A stretch of 64,000 nt of DNA from an uncultured Sulfitobacter sp. (GCF_947497275.1 NZ_CANMFS010000002.1:124001-188000), one strand, 5' to 3'. Numbered from the stretch's first letter, positions 37,048 through 47,502 are shown. Notes: generated by a model not told the origin, from the sequence alone. Translations and numbers: made by a program.

Positions 37048-39234
37048 TCAGGTTTGGCCCAATGGCAGATTGATTACCGCCATGGCGCCATAATGGCTTT
37101 GCCCGTCGAAAACGGGGGCATCCGTAAGGATCAGGCTACCGCCGTGTTCCTCGATGATTTTCTTGACGATCGGCAGGCCCAGTCCCGTTCCCTCGCTGCG
37201 GGTCGTGACGTAGGGTTCGAACAGGCGCGCGCGGTCTTCCGGCAGGCCGGTGCCATTGTCGGCAATGGTGATCTGCGCCGTGGTGTCGGTGACGGTCAGG
37301 CTCACATGCACACGTGGTTCCAGATCAGCCGGGGCATCGTTTTCTTTCAACGTATCAATCGCTTCGCCTGCGTTCTTGATCAGATTTGTGAGTGCCTGCG
37401 AAATCATGGTGCCGTCGATGAGGGCCGGTACCGGACCTTCCGGCAGATCGGCGGTGACCTTGATGTCGGGGCGACCGGTTTGCTGCAACAGTACCGCATC
37501 GCGGGCCAGTTGGCGTAGATCCTGGGGTTTGCGTTCGGGTTCGGGCATGCGCGCGAACTTCGAGAATTCATCGACGATGCGGCGCAGATCGGCTGTCTGC
37601 CGGATGATGACCCCCGTCATTTGATCGAGGCTGTCGCGGTCGTCGCCCAATTTCGGGCCGAACTTTCGCTTGATCCGCTCCGCCGACAGCTGGATCGGGG
37701 TGAGCGGGTTCTTGATTTCATGCGCGATCCGTCGGGCCACGTCACCCCAGGCGGCCAACCGCTGGGCGCTGACCAGATCGGTCACGTCATCAAAGGCCAC
37801 GACGTAGCCTTCGAGGCGGCCGTCGTCGGTGCGCCGAGTCGCCATGCGCACCAGCAGGTTTTCCATCCGGCCTTGGCGCGAGACCTTGATCTCTTCCTGA
37901 GCGGATTCTGCGGGGCCTGTCGTGATGGTGTTGAACAAGGGTCCGAATTCGGGCACCGCCACCGAGAGCGCCAGCGATTGCTGGTCTTCCTCCCAGTCCA
38001 AAAGGCGCATCGCAGAGCGGTTGACAAAGGTTACGCGGCCTTCGGGATCAAGACCGACGACGCCTGACGTCACCGACGACAGCACAGAGTCGAACAGGCG
38101 CCGGCGCCGTTCGATCTGGCGGGTATTGTCCAGAAGTGTATTGCGCTGACCCTTGAGTTGCCGCGTCATCTGGTTGAAATAGCGACCCAGCATCGCGATT
38201 TCGTCATCGCCGTCATCCTCGCGCACCTGCACATCCAGATCACCGGCGCCGACCTGCTGCGCCGCACCGGTCAGCCGCCCCACTGGACCGGAGAGACGTT
38301 CGGCGAACCACAGGCCGAGCCAGACCGCCGCCAGAATGATGATGACCGCGAAGGCGAGATACAGCAGTCCGAACTCGAACAGCATCCGACCGCGCTCGCT
38401 TTCGAGCTGTTGGTAAAGGCGAATGGTTTCTTCGGTTTCGTCGAGCAGGCTGAGGATCTCGCCGTCCACATCCCGGCTGATGTACAAGAAACGATCGACG
38501 AAGGAACCGAGACGCACGAGGGCGCGGAATTCGTTGTTGGCCCAGTCCTCGATGATGCGCACCGATTGCTCGGTTGCGGCCGCGATATCTTCCGCCGTGG
38601 GCGGATCGTAATCGAATAGATAGGACCGGTCGCCCCGCGCCCGGATCTCGGCGGTACCGTCGATCATGTAGGCCTCTCGCAGGCCACGCTGAATCTGGCG
38701 CTGCCCCTCGCCCAATAGTTCGCTGTCCGACAGGTCGATGCCTGCGAGACGCGCGCGGTCGATGCTGCGCGCGAGCGCCAGCGCATCCGCCCGCAATCCT
38801 TCGCGCTCTTCCTCGGTATAGGCCTGCGCGGCCAGCAGTGAATTGCCAACAACTTCGCGCACCCTTTCGGAGAACCAGCCTTCGATGCCTACGTTGATTG
38901 TCAGCACGGCGAACACAGCTACGGATACAGTCGGGATCAGCGCCATCAGCGCGAAAACGCCGGTCAGACGCAGGTGCAGGCGCGATCCGGCGGATTTTGC
39001 ACGGCGTGCGGCGATCAGACGTGCCACTTCTCCAAGAACCAGGGCGGCGACGACGAGAATATAGATCAGGTCAATCAGGAGGATCAGACGCAGGAAGTTC
39101 GTGCTGCCCTGATCAAGCGGACCAAGCGCCAGATAGGTCGCCAACGCCAGCACCGGACCTAGCACGACCAGACCGAAGTTAAGCGCCGTGCGCACGCGTT
39201 TCAGGCGCCGCAAACGGTTCATCCGGGTCACCAT
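37048..39234 (-). CDS. ntrY: Sensor histidine kinase NtrY
   Basis: Membrane sensor kinase of the NtrYX system, about 728 residues. Hydrophobic segments near the N-terminus (LNFGLVVLGPVLALATYLAL, a pair around 60-100) and one before the HAMP domain (LAFAVIIILAAVWLGLWFAE) frame a periplasmic region. Then come a HAMP domain (GRLTGAAQQVGAGDLDVQVR), a PAS domain (VLSSVTSGVVGLDPEGRVTF), the phospho-acceptor H-box RRIAHEIKNPLTPIQLSAER, and the ATPase N and G boxes (LIKNAGEAID, GLGLPIVKKI). Starts at 39234 and 39222 are both plausible. It precedes ntrX. Confidence 0.94.
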   Translation of the reverse strand: MVTRMNRLRRLKRVRTALNFGLVVLGPVLALATYLALGPLDQGSTNFLRLILLIDLIYILVVAALVLGEVARLIAARRAKSAGSRLHLRLTGVFALMALIPTVSVAVFAVLTINVGIEGWFSERVREVVGNSLLAAQAYTEEEREGLRADALALARSIDRARLAGIDLSDSELLGEGQRQIQRGLREAYMIDGTAEIRARGDRSYLFDYDPPTAEDIAAATEQSVRIIEDWANNEFRALVRLGSFVDRFLYISRDVDGEILSLLDETEETIRLYQQLESERGRMLFEFGLLYLAFAVIIILAAVWLGLWFAERLSGPVGRLTGAAQQVGAGDLDVQVREDDGDDEIAMLGRYFNQMTRQLKGQRNTLLDNTRQIERRRRLFDSVLSSVTSGVVGLDPEGRVTFVNRSAMRLLDWEEDQQSLALSVAVPEFGPLFNTITTGPAESAQEEIKVSRQGRMENLLVRMATRRTDDGRLEGYVVAFDDVTDLVSAQRLAAWGDVARRIAHEIKNPLTPIQLSAERIKRKFGPKLGDDRDSLDQMTGVIIRQTADLRRIVDEFSKFARMPEPERKPQDLRQLARDAVLLQQTGRPDIKVTADLPEGPVPALIDGTMISQALTNLIKNAGEAIDTLKENDAPADLEPRVHVSLTVTDTTAQITIADNGTGLPEDRARLFEPYVTTRSEGTGLGLPIVKKIIEEHGGSLILTDAPVFDGQSHYGAMAVINLPLGQT

Positions 39235-39364
39235 TGCACTGAGTGTCCGTGTCCGGGGCGCCACGCGCACTGCCCTCACCTGATATGGTGCGCAAGGCAC
39301 CTACCGCCATATTATGTGGTCCTGATCGGGGGAGTCCCCTGATGGCCACGGTTATGTGGCAGTT

Positions 39365-40732
39365 TTACATCATTTTTCGACCGCGTGTAACCTCTATTTC
39401 AAGATCGGTGATCTTCTTTCGCAGCGTATTTCGGTTAATTCCGAGAAGCTCGGCACATTTCGCTTGATTTCCTGATGTTGCGGCAAGCGCCACCTCGATC
39501 AGGGGGCTTTCGACTTCGCGCAAGATCCGTTGGTACAGCCCCGGTGGAGGCAACATGTTACCGTGTAATTCGAAGTACCGCTTGATGTGCCGCTCGACGC
39601 TCGCGCCCAGCTTTTCGGTCGTACCGGTCAGGCGCGCGGGTTCCGGTCCGGGCTGGCCCCCGACGATCTGTTCAGCTTCTGCGCGGGTGATTTCGGCGGC
39701 GCGGCTTGTCAGCGAAAGCTGACGCATGGCGTGTTCAAGCTGGCGCACATTGCCCGGCCATGGATAGTTGGTAAAGACCTTCGATGCGCCGTCGGACAGC
39801 ACCCGCGGCCCCACAGCACTGCTTTCGGACTTTTCGAGGAAATGCGCCGCGAGAAGCGGGATGTCCTCCACCCGGTCGCGCAGGGCGGGCACATGCAATG
39901 TCGCCCCTGACAGGCGGTAATAGAGATCGCGCCGCAGCTTTGCTTCATCTTTTTCCGCGCCCAGATCGGTTTGCGACGTGGCGACAAAACGGGGCTTGTT
40001 GTCGGTTTCGGCGTCCATCATCCGAACGATCCGCCCCTGCACCTCGGAAGATATATCGCCGATCTCGTCGATCAGCAGCGTGCCCCCACGCACCCGCGCC
40101 AGAACGCGCGACGGCCCTTCGATGTCGCGCAGATCGGCCTCTGTCACGGTGACGAACGGCAGACTGCGGCGATCCGAGAGGTCGTGCACGGCGCGCGCAA
40201 TCAGCGATTTCCCGGTCCCGCTCTCGCCCCAGATGAGCACTGGCAGGTCCGCGTTCATCACCCGTGCGATGACGCGGTAGAGCGATTGCATCACCGCCGT
40301 GCGCCCGACCATCGGCAAATCATCCTGATCCGCCGCGATATCTTCGGACGGAATTCTGCGCGGCGCACCGGTGCGCTCCAGCGCGCGGGCCGTCCGCTTC
40401 ATCAGATCGGGCAGGTCGAACGGCTTGGGCAGATAGTCGTAAGCCTGGGCCTCCGCCGCCTTGATCGCCGTCATGATGGTGTTCTGCGCCGAGATCACGA
40501 TGACGGGCAAATCCGGTCTGTCCGCCGCGATTTTCGGCAACATCTCCAGACCGTTGCCATCCGGCATTGCCACGTCGGTGATCACCACATCGCCCTTCCC
40601 CTCGGCGACCCAACGCATCAGCGTGGTCAGGCTGGAAGTGGCATGCACCTTGCATCCGGCGCGCGTCAGCGCCTGTGTCAGGACCGTGCGGATCGTACGA
40701 TCGTCATCCGCAACCAGAACAGTGCCGTCCAT
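39365..40732 (-). CDS. ntrC: Nitrogen regulation response regulator NtrC
   Basis: Response regulator of the NtrBC system controlling nitrogen assimilation. The 455-residue protein has a receiver domain with D53 ([13 protein letters not shown]), an AAA+ domain with Walker A GESGTGKS (169-176) and Walker [11 protein letters not shown], and a Fis-type C-terminal helix-turn-helix ([20 protein letters not shown]). The GAFTGA loop is absent; the stretch reads [20 protein letters not shown]. This matches the Rhodobacter capsulatus type of NtrC, which works with the housekeeping polymerase rather than sigma-54. It is 3 bases downstream of ntrB. Confidence 0.95.
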   Translation of the reverse strand: MDGTVLVADDDRTIRTVLTQALTRAGCKVHATSSLTTLMRWVAEGKGDVVITDVAMPDGNGLEMLPKIAADRPDLPVIVISAQNTIMTAIKAAEAQAYDYLPKPFDLPDLMKRTARALERTGAPRRIPSEDIAADQDDLPMVGRTAVMQSLYRVIARVMNADLPVLIWGESGTGKSLIARAVHDLSDRRSLPFVTVTEADLRDIEGPSRVLARVRGGTLLIDEIGDISSEVQGRIVRMMDAETDNKPRFVATSQTDLGAEKDEAKLRRDLYYRLSGATLHVPALRDRVEDIPLLAAHFLEKSESSAVGPRVLSDGASKVFTNYPWPGNVRQLEHAMRQLSLTSRAAEITRAEAEQIVGGQPGPEPARLTGTTEKLGASVERHIKRYFELHGNMLPPPGLYQRILREVESPLIEVALAATSGNQAKCAELLGINRNTLRKKITDLEIEVTRGRKMM

Positions 40733-40735
40733 GGT

Positions 40736-41866
40736 CTACTCCTCCTTCTCGGGCGTTTCAGTCGCCTTGATTTTCTTCTCGTCAGCGCGCGGCAGAGAGA
40801 TACGGAATACAGTGCGGCCGGGGACCGACGTGACCGATATCCAGCCGCCATGTTCCGAGACGATCTTGCTCACCAGCGCCAGTCCCAGACCGGTGCCGTT
40901 TTCGCGCCCCGAAACAAACGGATCGAACACGTCGCTTCTTATATGCTCCGGCAGGCCCGGACCGTCATCGATGACCTCGATCTGCAGCGGCAGGGGCTGC
41001 CCGCTGCCGTCGGCACGGCGCAGGCGGAAGGAATGTTCGTAATAGCTGTGCAGACGGATCGTACCGCCCCCCTGCCCCGCAGCCTCGGACGCGTTTTTCA
41101 GCAGGTTGAGAACCACCTGTAACAGCTGGTCTTTGTCGCCCCATGCCGGTGGCAACGACGGATCGTAATCCTCGACGATCTTCATCTGTGCGCCGAAACC
41201 CAGGATCGCAGAACGGCGCGCCCGGTCGAGCACATCGTGCAGATTGACCGCCGCCCGCTCGGGTGCTGTCAGGTTGCCGAACTGCTCCACCTGCTCGAGC
41301 AGTTTCACGATCCGCCGGCTTTCCGCCACGATCAGATCGGTCAGTTCCAGATCGTCCTTGTGAAGGTTCATGCTGAGCAGCTGGGCGGCACCGGTGATCC
41401 CGGCGAGCGGGTTCTTGATTTCATGCGCAAGCATTTCGGCCATGCCGATCGCGGATTTCGCCGCCGATTTCACCGATTGGTTCTGGGTCATCCGACCGGC
41501 CAGTTCGCGCGGCGAGATCATCAGGATCATCACCCCGTCCGTTCCCGAAAGCGGCGCAATCTGAAGCTGCGATTGCAAGGGCGGGCGGTGGCCGCTGCCA
41601 ACGTCGACGTCATTGACAAACAGCGGTGTTCCGGTTGCGCGCGCGCGGGCGAATGCCTGCTCCAGTGGCGCGTCGACGGCAATCATGTCCCAGACCGGTG
41701 TGCCGACAACGGCCTTGGCGGAGGCATTCAGAAATCCTTCGGCAGCGGCGTTCATGTCGGTGATGCTGTCGTCGCATGCCACCAGCAGCGCAGGCACCGG
41801 CAAGGACGCCCAGAGAGCGCGGTCTGCCACACGGACCCCTTGACCGGAATTGGGCGTGGTACTCAT
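40736..41866 (-). CDS. ntrB: Nitrogen regulation histidine kinase NtrB
   Basis: Cytoplasmic kinase and phosphatase of NtrC that responds to PII proteins. The 376-residue protein has an N-terminal PAS-like sensor (SLPVPALLVACDDSITDMNA), the H-box with H148 in MLAHEIKNPLAGITG, and N, D and G boxes (LLKNASEAAG, VIDDGPGLP, GTGLGLALVSKI). The ATG at 41866 overlaps the nifR3 stop by ATGA. The frame extends further upstream within nifR3 but without coding character. Confidence 0.95.
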   Translation of the reverse strand: MSTTPNSGQGVRVADRALWASLPVPALLVACDDSITDMNAAAEGFLNASAKAVVGTPVWDMIAVDAPLEQAFARARATGTPLFVNDVDVGSGHRPPLQSQLQIAPLSGTDGVMILMISPRELAGRMTQNQSVKSAAKSAIGMAEMLAHEIKNPLAGITGAAQLLSMNLHKDDLELTDLIVAESRRIVKLLEQVEQFGNLTAPERAAVNLHDVLDRARRSAILGFGAQMKIVEDYDPSLPPAWGDKDQLLQVVLNLLKNASEAAGQGGGTIRLHSYYEHSFRLRRADGSGQPLPLQIEVIDDGPGLPEHIRSDVFDPFVSGRENGTGLGLALVSKIVSEHGGWISVTSVPGRTVFRISLPRADEKKIKATETPEKEE

Positions 41867-42846
41867 GCGGCTATGCCGACGGGGGCGCCGGACAAGGCGG
41901 ATGGCAGAAGTGCGCGCACGGTATCGCCGTCGCGCGCGGTCAGGACCCGGCGACGGACCTCTGGTGGCGTGTCTGCGTGATCCATGTACCAACCCAGATG
42001 CTTGCGTGCCACGCGCAGACCCAGATCAACGCCGTAAAAGGCCTGAATATCGTCGTAATGACCGCGCACCATTTCTACGAACGCCGCGCCACGGGGAATA
42101 TCGGGCGCCGGCGTGCCGAAAAGGTGGTGCGCGATCTGCGCCAGCAGCCACGGGCGCCCCTGTATCCCACGCCCGATCATCACCCCCGCCGCACCTGACA
42201 GCGCCAACGCGCGTGTGGCTGAGTCCGGATCGACGATATCGCCATTGGCGATCACAGGGATATCAACGGCGTCGACAACCGCGCGGATCGCGGCCCAATC
42301 CGCCTGTCCCTTGTAGAATTGGCACCGCGTGCGTCCGTGAATGGTGATCATCCGTACACCGGCCGCTTCGGCGCGCCGCGCAATCGTCGCCGCGTTGCGC
42401 ATCTCATCGTCCCACCCAAGGCGGGTCTTGAGCGTGACAGGTACGTCGACTGCGGCCACCACCGCCTCGATCAGCGACAGCGCGTGATCAGGTGTTTTCA
42501 TCAGGGCCGATCCGGATGCGCCTTGCGTCACCTTCTTGGCCGGACAGCCCATGTTGATATCGATGATCCGAGCGCCCTGCCCAACCAGCATCCGCGCCGC
42601 CTCAGCCATCGGTGCGGCCTCGCGCCCTGCGATCTGCACCGCGGTGCCGGTCTGGTCCAGACCCAATTCGGCCTTCTCGCGGGTGCCCGGCCGCGCGGTC
42701 AACAGCTCGCCCGACGCGATCATCTCGGACACGACCAGCCCGGCACCAAATCGACTGACCAGCGCGCGGAACGGCAAATCAGTGATCCCGGCCATCGGCG
42801 CGAGAAGTACTGGCGGGGAGAGATCGAGTGGGAAGTCCATGAACAC
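41863..42846 (-). CDS. dusB: tRNA-dihydrouridine synthase NifR3 (DusB family)
   Basis: FMN-dependent reductase that makes dihydrouridine in tRNA; in Rhodobacter this first gene of the ntr operon is known as nifR3. The 327-residue TIM barrel shows LLAPMAGITDLPFRALVSRF, the active-site cysteine in DINMGCPAKKVTQGASGSAL, ITIHGRTRCQFYKG and IPVIANGDI. A GTG at 42846 with AGGA at 9-base spacing is the likely start; the ATG two codons in is the alternative. It begins the nifR3-ntrBC-ntrYX cluster and is divergent from ispDF. Confidence 0.94.
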   Translation of the reverse strand: MFMDFPLDLSPPVLLAPMAGITDLPFRALVSRFGAGLVVSEMIASGELLTARPGTREKAELGLDQTGTAVQIAGREAAPMAEAARMLVGQGARIIDINMGCPAKKVTQGASGSALMKTPDHALSLIEAVVAAVDVPVTLKTRLGWDDEMRNAATIARRAEAAGVRMITIHGRTRCQFYKGQADWAAIRAVVDAVDIPVIANGDIVDPDSATRALALSGAAGVMIGRGIQGRPWLLAQIAHHLFGTPAPDIPRGAAFVEMVRGHYDDIQAFYGVDLGLRVARKHLGWYMDHADTPPEVRRRVLTARDGDTVRALLPSALSGAPVGIAA

Positions 42847-43036
42847 TGTGCTTAATCCTTAGGCGTTGCTCCAGATCTAGCGGAGGCACGCGCGGACTAC
42901 AATGATATCAGGCCCTGCGAAAGCGCCGCGTCGCATCATGCGCCTACTTTTTAATCACATGGCTTCGCGTGCCGCGCATGTTGCGCCTGATCGCACGATT
43001 TCCTAAAAGATCCCTGAGTATGAAAAAGGGACAGCT

Positions 43037-44167
43037 ATGCGCGTTTGCGCTCTTATCGTGGCCGCGGGTCGCGGCCTGCGCGCGGGTGGGCCGCGCCCGA
43101 AGCAATGGCAGCCGTTGGCCGGGGCGCGTGTAATCGACCACACGCTCGCGGCTTTTGCGCACCACCCCCGAATAGATCGCATGGCACTGGTCCTGCACGC
43201 GGACGATATGGCCGAAGCGGCGGGTTTCGAGGCCCGAGGCATCGCGGTTTGCGTGGGTGGCGAGAGCCGCGCGGCCTCCGTGCGCGCGGGGCTTGATCTG
43301 GCCACCGGGTGTGATGCCGTGCTCATCCATGATGCAGCGCGGCCTTGTGTCAGCGCGCAGATCGTCCACGACGTCGTGGATGCGTTGCGCGATCATGACG
43401 GCGCGGCACCGGGGCTGGCGATTACCGACGCGCTATGGACAGGCGCGGAAGGAAAAGTCAGCGGCACACGCGATCGCGCCGGCCTTTATGCCGCACAGAC
43501 GCCACAAGGGTTCGATCTGGCTGCGATCCGTGCCGCGCACGCGGCCTACGACGGTCCCGCCGCCGACGATGTCGCCGTGGCGCGCGCGCATGGTCTGGCG
43601 GTTGCCATTACCCAAGGCAGCGCGGATAATCTGAAGATCACCACGGCGTCGGACTTTGCCCGCGCCGCCCGCATATTGGAGACTACGATGGACATTCGCA
43701 CCGGCAACGGATTCGACGTGCACGCTTTCGGACCGGGCGATCATGTAATGTTGTGCGGCGTGAAAATTCCGCACGATAAGGGGCTGCGCGGCCATTCTGA
43801 TGCCGATGTGGGCCTGCATACGATCACCGATGCGATTTACGGCGCACTGGCGACGGGCGATATCGGCACCCACTTCCCCCCCTCCGACCCGCAGTGGAAA
43901 GGCGCCGAGAGTCATCTCTTTTTGCGTCACGCGGCGGATATGGCAAAGCGCAAAGGTTTCGCGATCACGCACGTCGACTGCACGCTGGTGTGCGAATATC
44001 CCAAGGTCGGCCCCCACGGTCCCGCGATGCGCGAAGCCGTGGCAGGCATGCTGGCCATCGAGATGTCGCGGGTGTCGGTCAAGGCCACGACCTCGGAACG
44101 GCTCGGCTTTACCGGGCGCGGTGAAGGCATCGCCTGTCTGGCCACAGCAACGCTGGTGAAATCATGA
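43037..44167 (+). CDS. ispDF: Bifunctional IspDF (MEP pathway)
   Basis: Fusion of 2-C-methyl-D-erythritol 4-phosphate cytidylyltransferase (IspD) and 2-C-methyl-D-erythritol 2,4-cyclodiphosphate synthase (IspF), two enzymes of isoprenoid synthesis. The N-terminal part (1 to about 217) has the CTP-binding [17 protein letters not shown] and [11 protein letters not shown]. The IspF part begins at Met218 with [20 protein letters not shown] and contains [20 protein letters not shown] and a C-terminal [16 protein letters not shown]. Such fusions are usual in alphaproteobacteria. The ATG has AAGGGA upstream. It overlaps pgpA by ATGA. Confidence 0.96.
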   Translation: MRVCALIVAAGRGLRAGGPRPKQWQPLAGARVIDHTLAAFAHHPRIDRMALVLHADDMAEAAGFEARGIAVCVGGESRAASVRAGLDLATGCDAVLIHDAARPCVSAQIVHDVVDALRDHDGAAPGLAITDALWTGAEGKVSGTRDRAGLYAAQTPQGFDLAAIRAAHAAYDGPAADDVAVARAHGLAVAITQGSADNLKITTASDFARAARILETTMDIRTGNGFDVHAFGPGDHVMLCGVKIPHDKGLRGHSDADVGLHTITDAIYGALATGDIGTHFPPSDPQWKGAESHLFLRHAADMAKRKGFAITHVDCTLVCEYPKVGPHGPAMREAVAGMLAIEMSRVSVKATTSERLGFTGRGEGIACLATATLVKS

Positions 44168-44655
44168 CGCCCGCGCGGCTTGTCGGCACGGTTGTGGGGG
44201 TTGGAAATCTCCGGCCTGCGCCGGGAACCTGGGGATCGTTGTTTGCCCTGCCCTGGGCGTGGCTTGTACATGTACTGGGCGGCTTTCCCCTGTTGGCGAT
44301 TGCGATCATTCTTGTGTTTTTCGGCGGTTGGTGGGCCACGGCGGTGATGACTGCGGGCACCGCAGACCACGATCCGTCGGAAATCGTAATCGACGAGGTG
44401 GTTGGCCAATGGATCGCCTTGCTGCCGCTGTCCATCGCAAGCTGGCGGATGGGGCTGGACATCACCGTGATGTGGCCGGGATGGATCGCCGCGTTTGTTC
44501 TGTTCCGTCTGTTCGACATCTGGAAGCCTTGGCTGGTCGGATGGGCAGACCGGCGCGGCGATGCGCTTGGCGTCATGCTGGACGATGTGATCGCCGGTGT
44601 ATTCGCGGCAATCGGCGTGGTGATTCTGGCGGGGGTCGCGCATGGGCTCCTCTGA
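44164..44655 (+). CDS. pgpA: Phosphatidylglycerophosphatase A
   Basis: Inner-membrane enzyme that removes phosphate from phosphatidylglycerol phosphate to make phosphatidylglycerol. The 163-residue protein shows the PgpA motifs [38 protein letters not shown] and [17 protein letters not shown], with DDVIAGVFA near the end. About three or four membrane segments are visible. Its start overlaps the ispDF stop and its end overlaps pncC by 14 bases, so the three genes form a tight operon. Confidence 0.95.
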   Translation: MTPARLVGTVVGVGNLRPAPGTWGSLFALPWAWLVHVLGGFPLLAIAIILVFFGGWWATAVMTAGTADHDPSEIVIDEVVGQWIALLPLSIASWRMGLDITVMWPGWIAAFVLFRLFDIWKPWLVGWADRRGDALGVMLDDVIAGVFAAIGVVILAGVAHGLL

Positions 44656-45133
44656 TGCCGCTGCCGTAATCCTTGCCCGCGCCCAGGCCTGCAAGGTAAT
44701 GATCGCCACCGCAGAGAGTTGCACCGCTGGCATGCTCGCTGCCGCGTTGACCGACCTTCCCGGATCCTCCGCCGTGTTCGAGAGAGGATTCGTTACCTAT
44801 ACGAACACCGCCAAGGTCGAGATGCTGGGCGTGGCTCAGACCACGCTGGATGCGAATGGAGCAGTATCCGAAGCGGTCGCCGCCGAAATGGCCGCAGGCG
44901 CGCTGGCGCATAGCCACGCACAACTTGCCGTCGCGGTCACTGGCATTGCAGGCCCCGGAGGATCAGAACACAAACCCGAGGGCCGGGTCTGTTTCGGGCT
45001 TGCCATGGCCGGTGTCACACGGGCCCATACCTGCGATTTCGGTGCTCTGGGTCGCGCGTCGGTGCGTTCAGCGTCGCGCGATCACGCACTTGATATGCTT
45101 GTGGCGGCGCTGGCGGAGTGGCCCGCGCCCTGA
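44642..45133 (+). CDS. pncC: Nicotinamide-nucleotide amidohydrolase (CinA C-terminal domain protein)
   Basis: Stand-alone CinA C-terminal domain protein of 163 residues that deamidates nicotinamide mononucleotide to nicotinate mononucleotide in pyridine nucleotide recycling. It carries the family motifs [20 protein letters not shown], the [16 protein letters not shown] segment and the [18 protein letters not shown] loop. It overlaps the end of pgpA. It is convergent with the MmgE/PrpD gene, with 5 bases between the stops. Confidence 0.94.
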   Translation: MGSSDAAAVILARAQACKVMIATAESCTAGMLAAALTDLPGSSAVFERGFVTYTNTAKVEMLGVAQTTLDANGAVSEAVAAEMAAGALAHSHAQLAVAVTGIAGPGGSEHKPEGRVCFGLAMAGVTRAHTCDFGALGRASVRSASRDHALDMLVAALAEWPAP

Positions 45134-45138
45134 GCCGC

Positions 45139-46410
45139 TCAGGGCTGTGCAAACTGCTCTGTGAGGCCGTCCAGTTCGACGCCGATCGCCGCCTGCCAGA
45201 GCGTTTCGGCATGCCCCTCGCCCAACAGCGCGCGGGCCTTGGTGCGTAGCTTTTCGCTGCGGGTCTCCAACGAGAGGGGCGACAGAAGATCATGGCGCAG
45301 GCGTCGCACCTCGCCTGACCCGAGTGTCAGGGTGACTTGCGCCTGTGTCTCGCTCAGACTGTCATCCGCCACCACCTCGACGCGGTCGCGCAAATCAACC
45401 AGATCCGCGTCGCGTGCCACAGCATCGCTGAAGTTCGCGATAGCGCCCGTCGAGTGACCCGAAAGCACCATCGCGGCCGTGTGCGCATAGCTGAATTTCA
45501 CTTCCAACCCCGTTTCCGGCGCCGCGATGTTGCACACGCTCATCCAGCGGGGATGGACGCGGATCCGAACGGACGAGATTCGGTCCGGCGTCACATCCGC
45601 CTCGCCGAACGCTTCGAGGGTCGCGTGCAGCCCGTGGCAGCAGGCGTGGAACTTGTGGCTTATGCTGCTGATGTTCCAGACCTTCTTGGGCAGCTTGATC
45701 TCGGCGTCCTCACCGTGGTGAGTGGGGCCAAAGCCTAGCGGACCGGCCAGACCGTCGCGTGCCGCGGTCAGTCCGGACTGTGCCCAGAGCGCGGCCTCGA
45801 CACCGCTACGCGCGGCCAGACCGGCGTTGAGCGGCTTTGCCATCGTGCCGAACTGTTCCTTGATTCCCGAGGCCATGCTGGCGCAGATCCCAAGAGCGTG
45901 GCGCGTCGTCGCGGGCGACAGATCCAGCAGCCGCGCAGCACCGAGTGTGGCCCCGAACGCACCCGCCGTCGCCGTCTGGTGAAAGCCCGTTTGATAATGC
46001 GTCCGACCCAGCCAGATGCCTGTCAGAATGCTCGCCTCTACACCCAGCGCGGCTGCGTCGACTGCATCGGTCAGCGCAATATCCAGCGTCTCGGCCAATC
46101 CGATCACTGCCGGAAGGACTGCGACCGACGGATGGCCGAGGTGCGCGAAATGGGTGTCGTCGTAGTCGAGCGCGTGGCTCAGCGTGCCGTTGACCAACGC
46201 CGCAACCGCAACCCCGGTGGCACCACCGCCAAAAACACGAACCGGCCCCTCCTCGACCATCTGGGCGCGTATGAACGGATGGAACGCGCTCTCTCGTGCG
46301 CCCGCGATGCCGCAGGCCGCCCAGTCGAACAGGGACAGGCGCATCATCGCCGCCGCCTCTTCGGGAACCTCGGTTCGGTAGAATTTAATCAGTTTGTCGG
46401 TAATCGCCAT
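45139..46410 (-). CDS. MmgE/PrpD family protein
   Basis: A 423-residue member of the MmgE/PrpD family, which includes 2-methylcitrate dehydratase, cis-aconitate decarboxylase and iminodisuccinate epimerase. Visible family features are LSLFDWAACGIAG near residue 25, NGTLSHALDYDDTHFAHLGH (about 74-93) with the conserved aspartates and histidine, HQTATAGAFGATLGAARLLD, and FHACCHGLHATLEAF. No citrate-cycle or methylcitrate genes are adjacent, so the substrate is open. The ATG lies 33 bases after the RatA-like gene on the same strand, suggesting cotranscription. Confidence 0.88.
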   Translation of the reverse strand: MAITDKLIKFYRTEVPEEAAAMMRLSLFDWAACGIAGARESAFHPFIRAQMVEEGPVRVFGGGATGVAVAALVNGTLSHALDYDDTHFAHLGHPSVAVLPAVIGLAETLDIALTDAVDAAALGVEASILTGIWLGRTHYQTGFHQTATAGAFGATLGAARLLDLSPATTRHALGICASMASGIKEQFGTMAKPLNAGLAARSGVEAALWAQSGLTAARDGLAGPLGFGPTHHGEDAEIKLPKKVWNISSISHKFHACCHGLHATLEAFGEADVTPDRISSVRIRVHPRWMSVCNIAAPETGLEVKFSYAHTAAMVLSGHSTGAIANFSDAVARDADLVDLRDRVEVVADDSLSETQAQVTLTLGSGEVRRLRHDLLSPLSLETRSEKLRTKARALLGEGHAETLWQAAIGVELDGLTEQFAQP

Positions 46411-46443
46411 GGCTGTCTCCCCTGCAAAGCGCAGGCCCGCGCA

Positions 46444-46887
46444 TCAGCCATAAAGCGCATCCGCGCGCTTCTCAAACGCTTTGACGACTCGTTGCATCGC
46501 CTCGTTGAACACGACACCGATGATCTTTTGCAGGATCACGTTGCGGAATTCGAAATCGACGAAGAAATGCACCTTGCAGCCGGTATCCGTGTCCTCGAAC
46601 GCCCAGTTGGACACCATCTTCTTGAACGGACCGTCCAGATATTCGGTGTCGATTTTCAGATCTTCGGGCCACGAGACGACCCGGCTGGTAAACCGCTCGC
46701 GGAACACCTTGAAAGAAATCACCAGATCGGCGTCCATCACGCGGTGGTCGCCCTTATCCACGTCCGACCGGATGCGCGCGGCAGCGGTCCATGGCAGAAA
46801 TTCTGGATAGCTTTCTACATCGGCCACCAGATCGTACATCTGTTGGGCCGAATACGGCAGCGTGCGGGTCTCGGAATGGGTGGGCAT
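46444..46887 (-). CDS. START-domain protein, RatA/COQ10 family
   Basis: A 147-residue polyketide-cyclase or START fold protein related to mitochondrial COQ10, which helps ubiquinone function, and to E. coli RatA. It shows YSAQQMYDLVADVESYPEFL at the N-terminus and FKVFRERFTSRVVSW, LDGPFKKMVSNWAFEDTD and FFVDFEFRNVILQKIIGVVF further on, all typical. The frame stays open far upstream through the opposite-strand hpt gene, but the ATG at 46887 (MPTHSETRTLPYSAQQ) gives the family length. The start is divergent from hpt. Assignment to quinone lipid binding is by family. Confidence 0.88.
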   Translation of the reverse strand: MPTHSETRTLPYSAQQMYDLVADVESYPEFLPWTAAARIRSDVDKGDHRVMDADLVISFKVFRERFTSRVVSWPEDLKIDTEYLDGPFKKMVSNWAFEDTDTGCKVHFFVDFEFRNVILQKIIGVVFNEAMQRVVKAFEKRADALYG

Positions 46888-46956
46888 TGATTTCCTGTGC
46901 TCAGTTGCGTAGCGCTGTATCAAAGCCCGAAGGGCGGCACAATCAAGAGGTTTACC

Positions 46957-47502
46957 ATGCCAGCGCGTCCTTATGTCATAGACGAGATGATTTCGGCAAA
47001 ATCCATCGCCGCCCGGATCGAGGAACTGTGCCGCGGCATCCAGTCGGAATTCGCCGACACCGACAAACTGGTGGTGGTCGGACTGCTGCGCGGTTCCTTC
47101 GTGTTCATCGCCGATCTGGTGCGCGAACTGGACCTGCCGATCGAGGTTGATTTCCTCGAGGCTTCCAGCTATGGTGACGCGATGCAAAGCAGCCGCGAAG
47201 TGCGCATTCTCAAGGACTTGCGCGGTGGTATCGAGGGGCGGGACGTGCTGGTGGTCGAAGATGTCGTCGACACCGGTCATACCCTGTTTCATGTCACCGG
47301 ATTGCTGCGCGCGCGCAAACCCGCGAAACTGAAGACCGTGGCCCTGCTCGACAAACCCAGCCGCCGCGAGGTGGACCTGCGCGCAGATTTCACCGGGTTC
47401 GAGATCCCCGACGAGTTCGTCGTCGGATACGGCATCGATTTCGCGCAACGCAACAGAAACCTGCCCTTTATCGGCAAAGTGCGGTTCACCGAAGATGCTT
47501 GA
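46957..47502 (+). CDS. hpt: Hypoxanthine phosphoribosyltransferase
   Basis: Purine salvage enzyme that makes IMP (and possibly GMP) from hypoxanthine or guanine and PRPP. The 181-residue protein has the flexible-loop region with [14 protein letters not shown] and the PRPP-binding signature [20 protein letters not shown]. The C-terminal metal and purine site [19 protein letters not shown] is also present. The ATG at 46957 has AGAGG upstream; an in-frame extension to 46897 is not supported. It overlaps the following small membrane protein gene by 8 bases. Confidence 0.95.
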   Translation: MPARPYVIDEMISAKSIAARIEELCRGIQSEFADTDKLVVVGLLRGSFVFIADLVRELDLPIEVDFLEASSYGDAMQSSREVRILKDLRGGIEGRDVLVVEDVVDTGHTLFHVTGLLRARKPAKLKTVALLDKPSRREVDLRADFTGFEIPDEFVVGYGIDFAQRNRNLPFIGKVRFTEDA

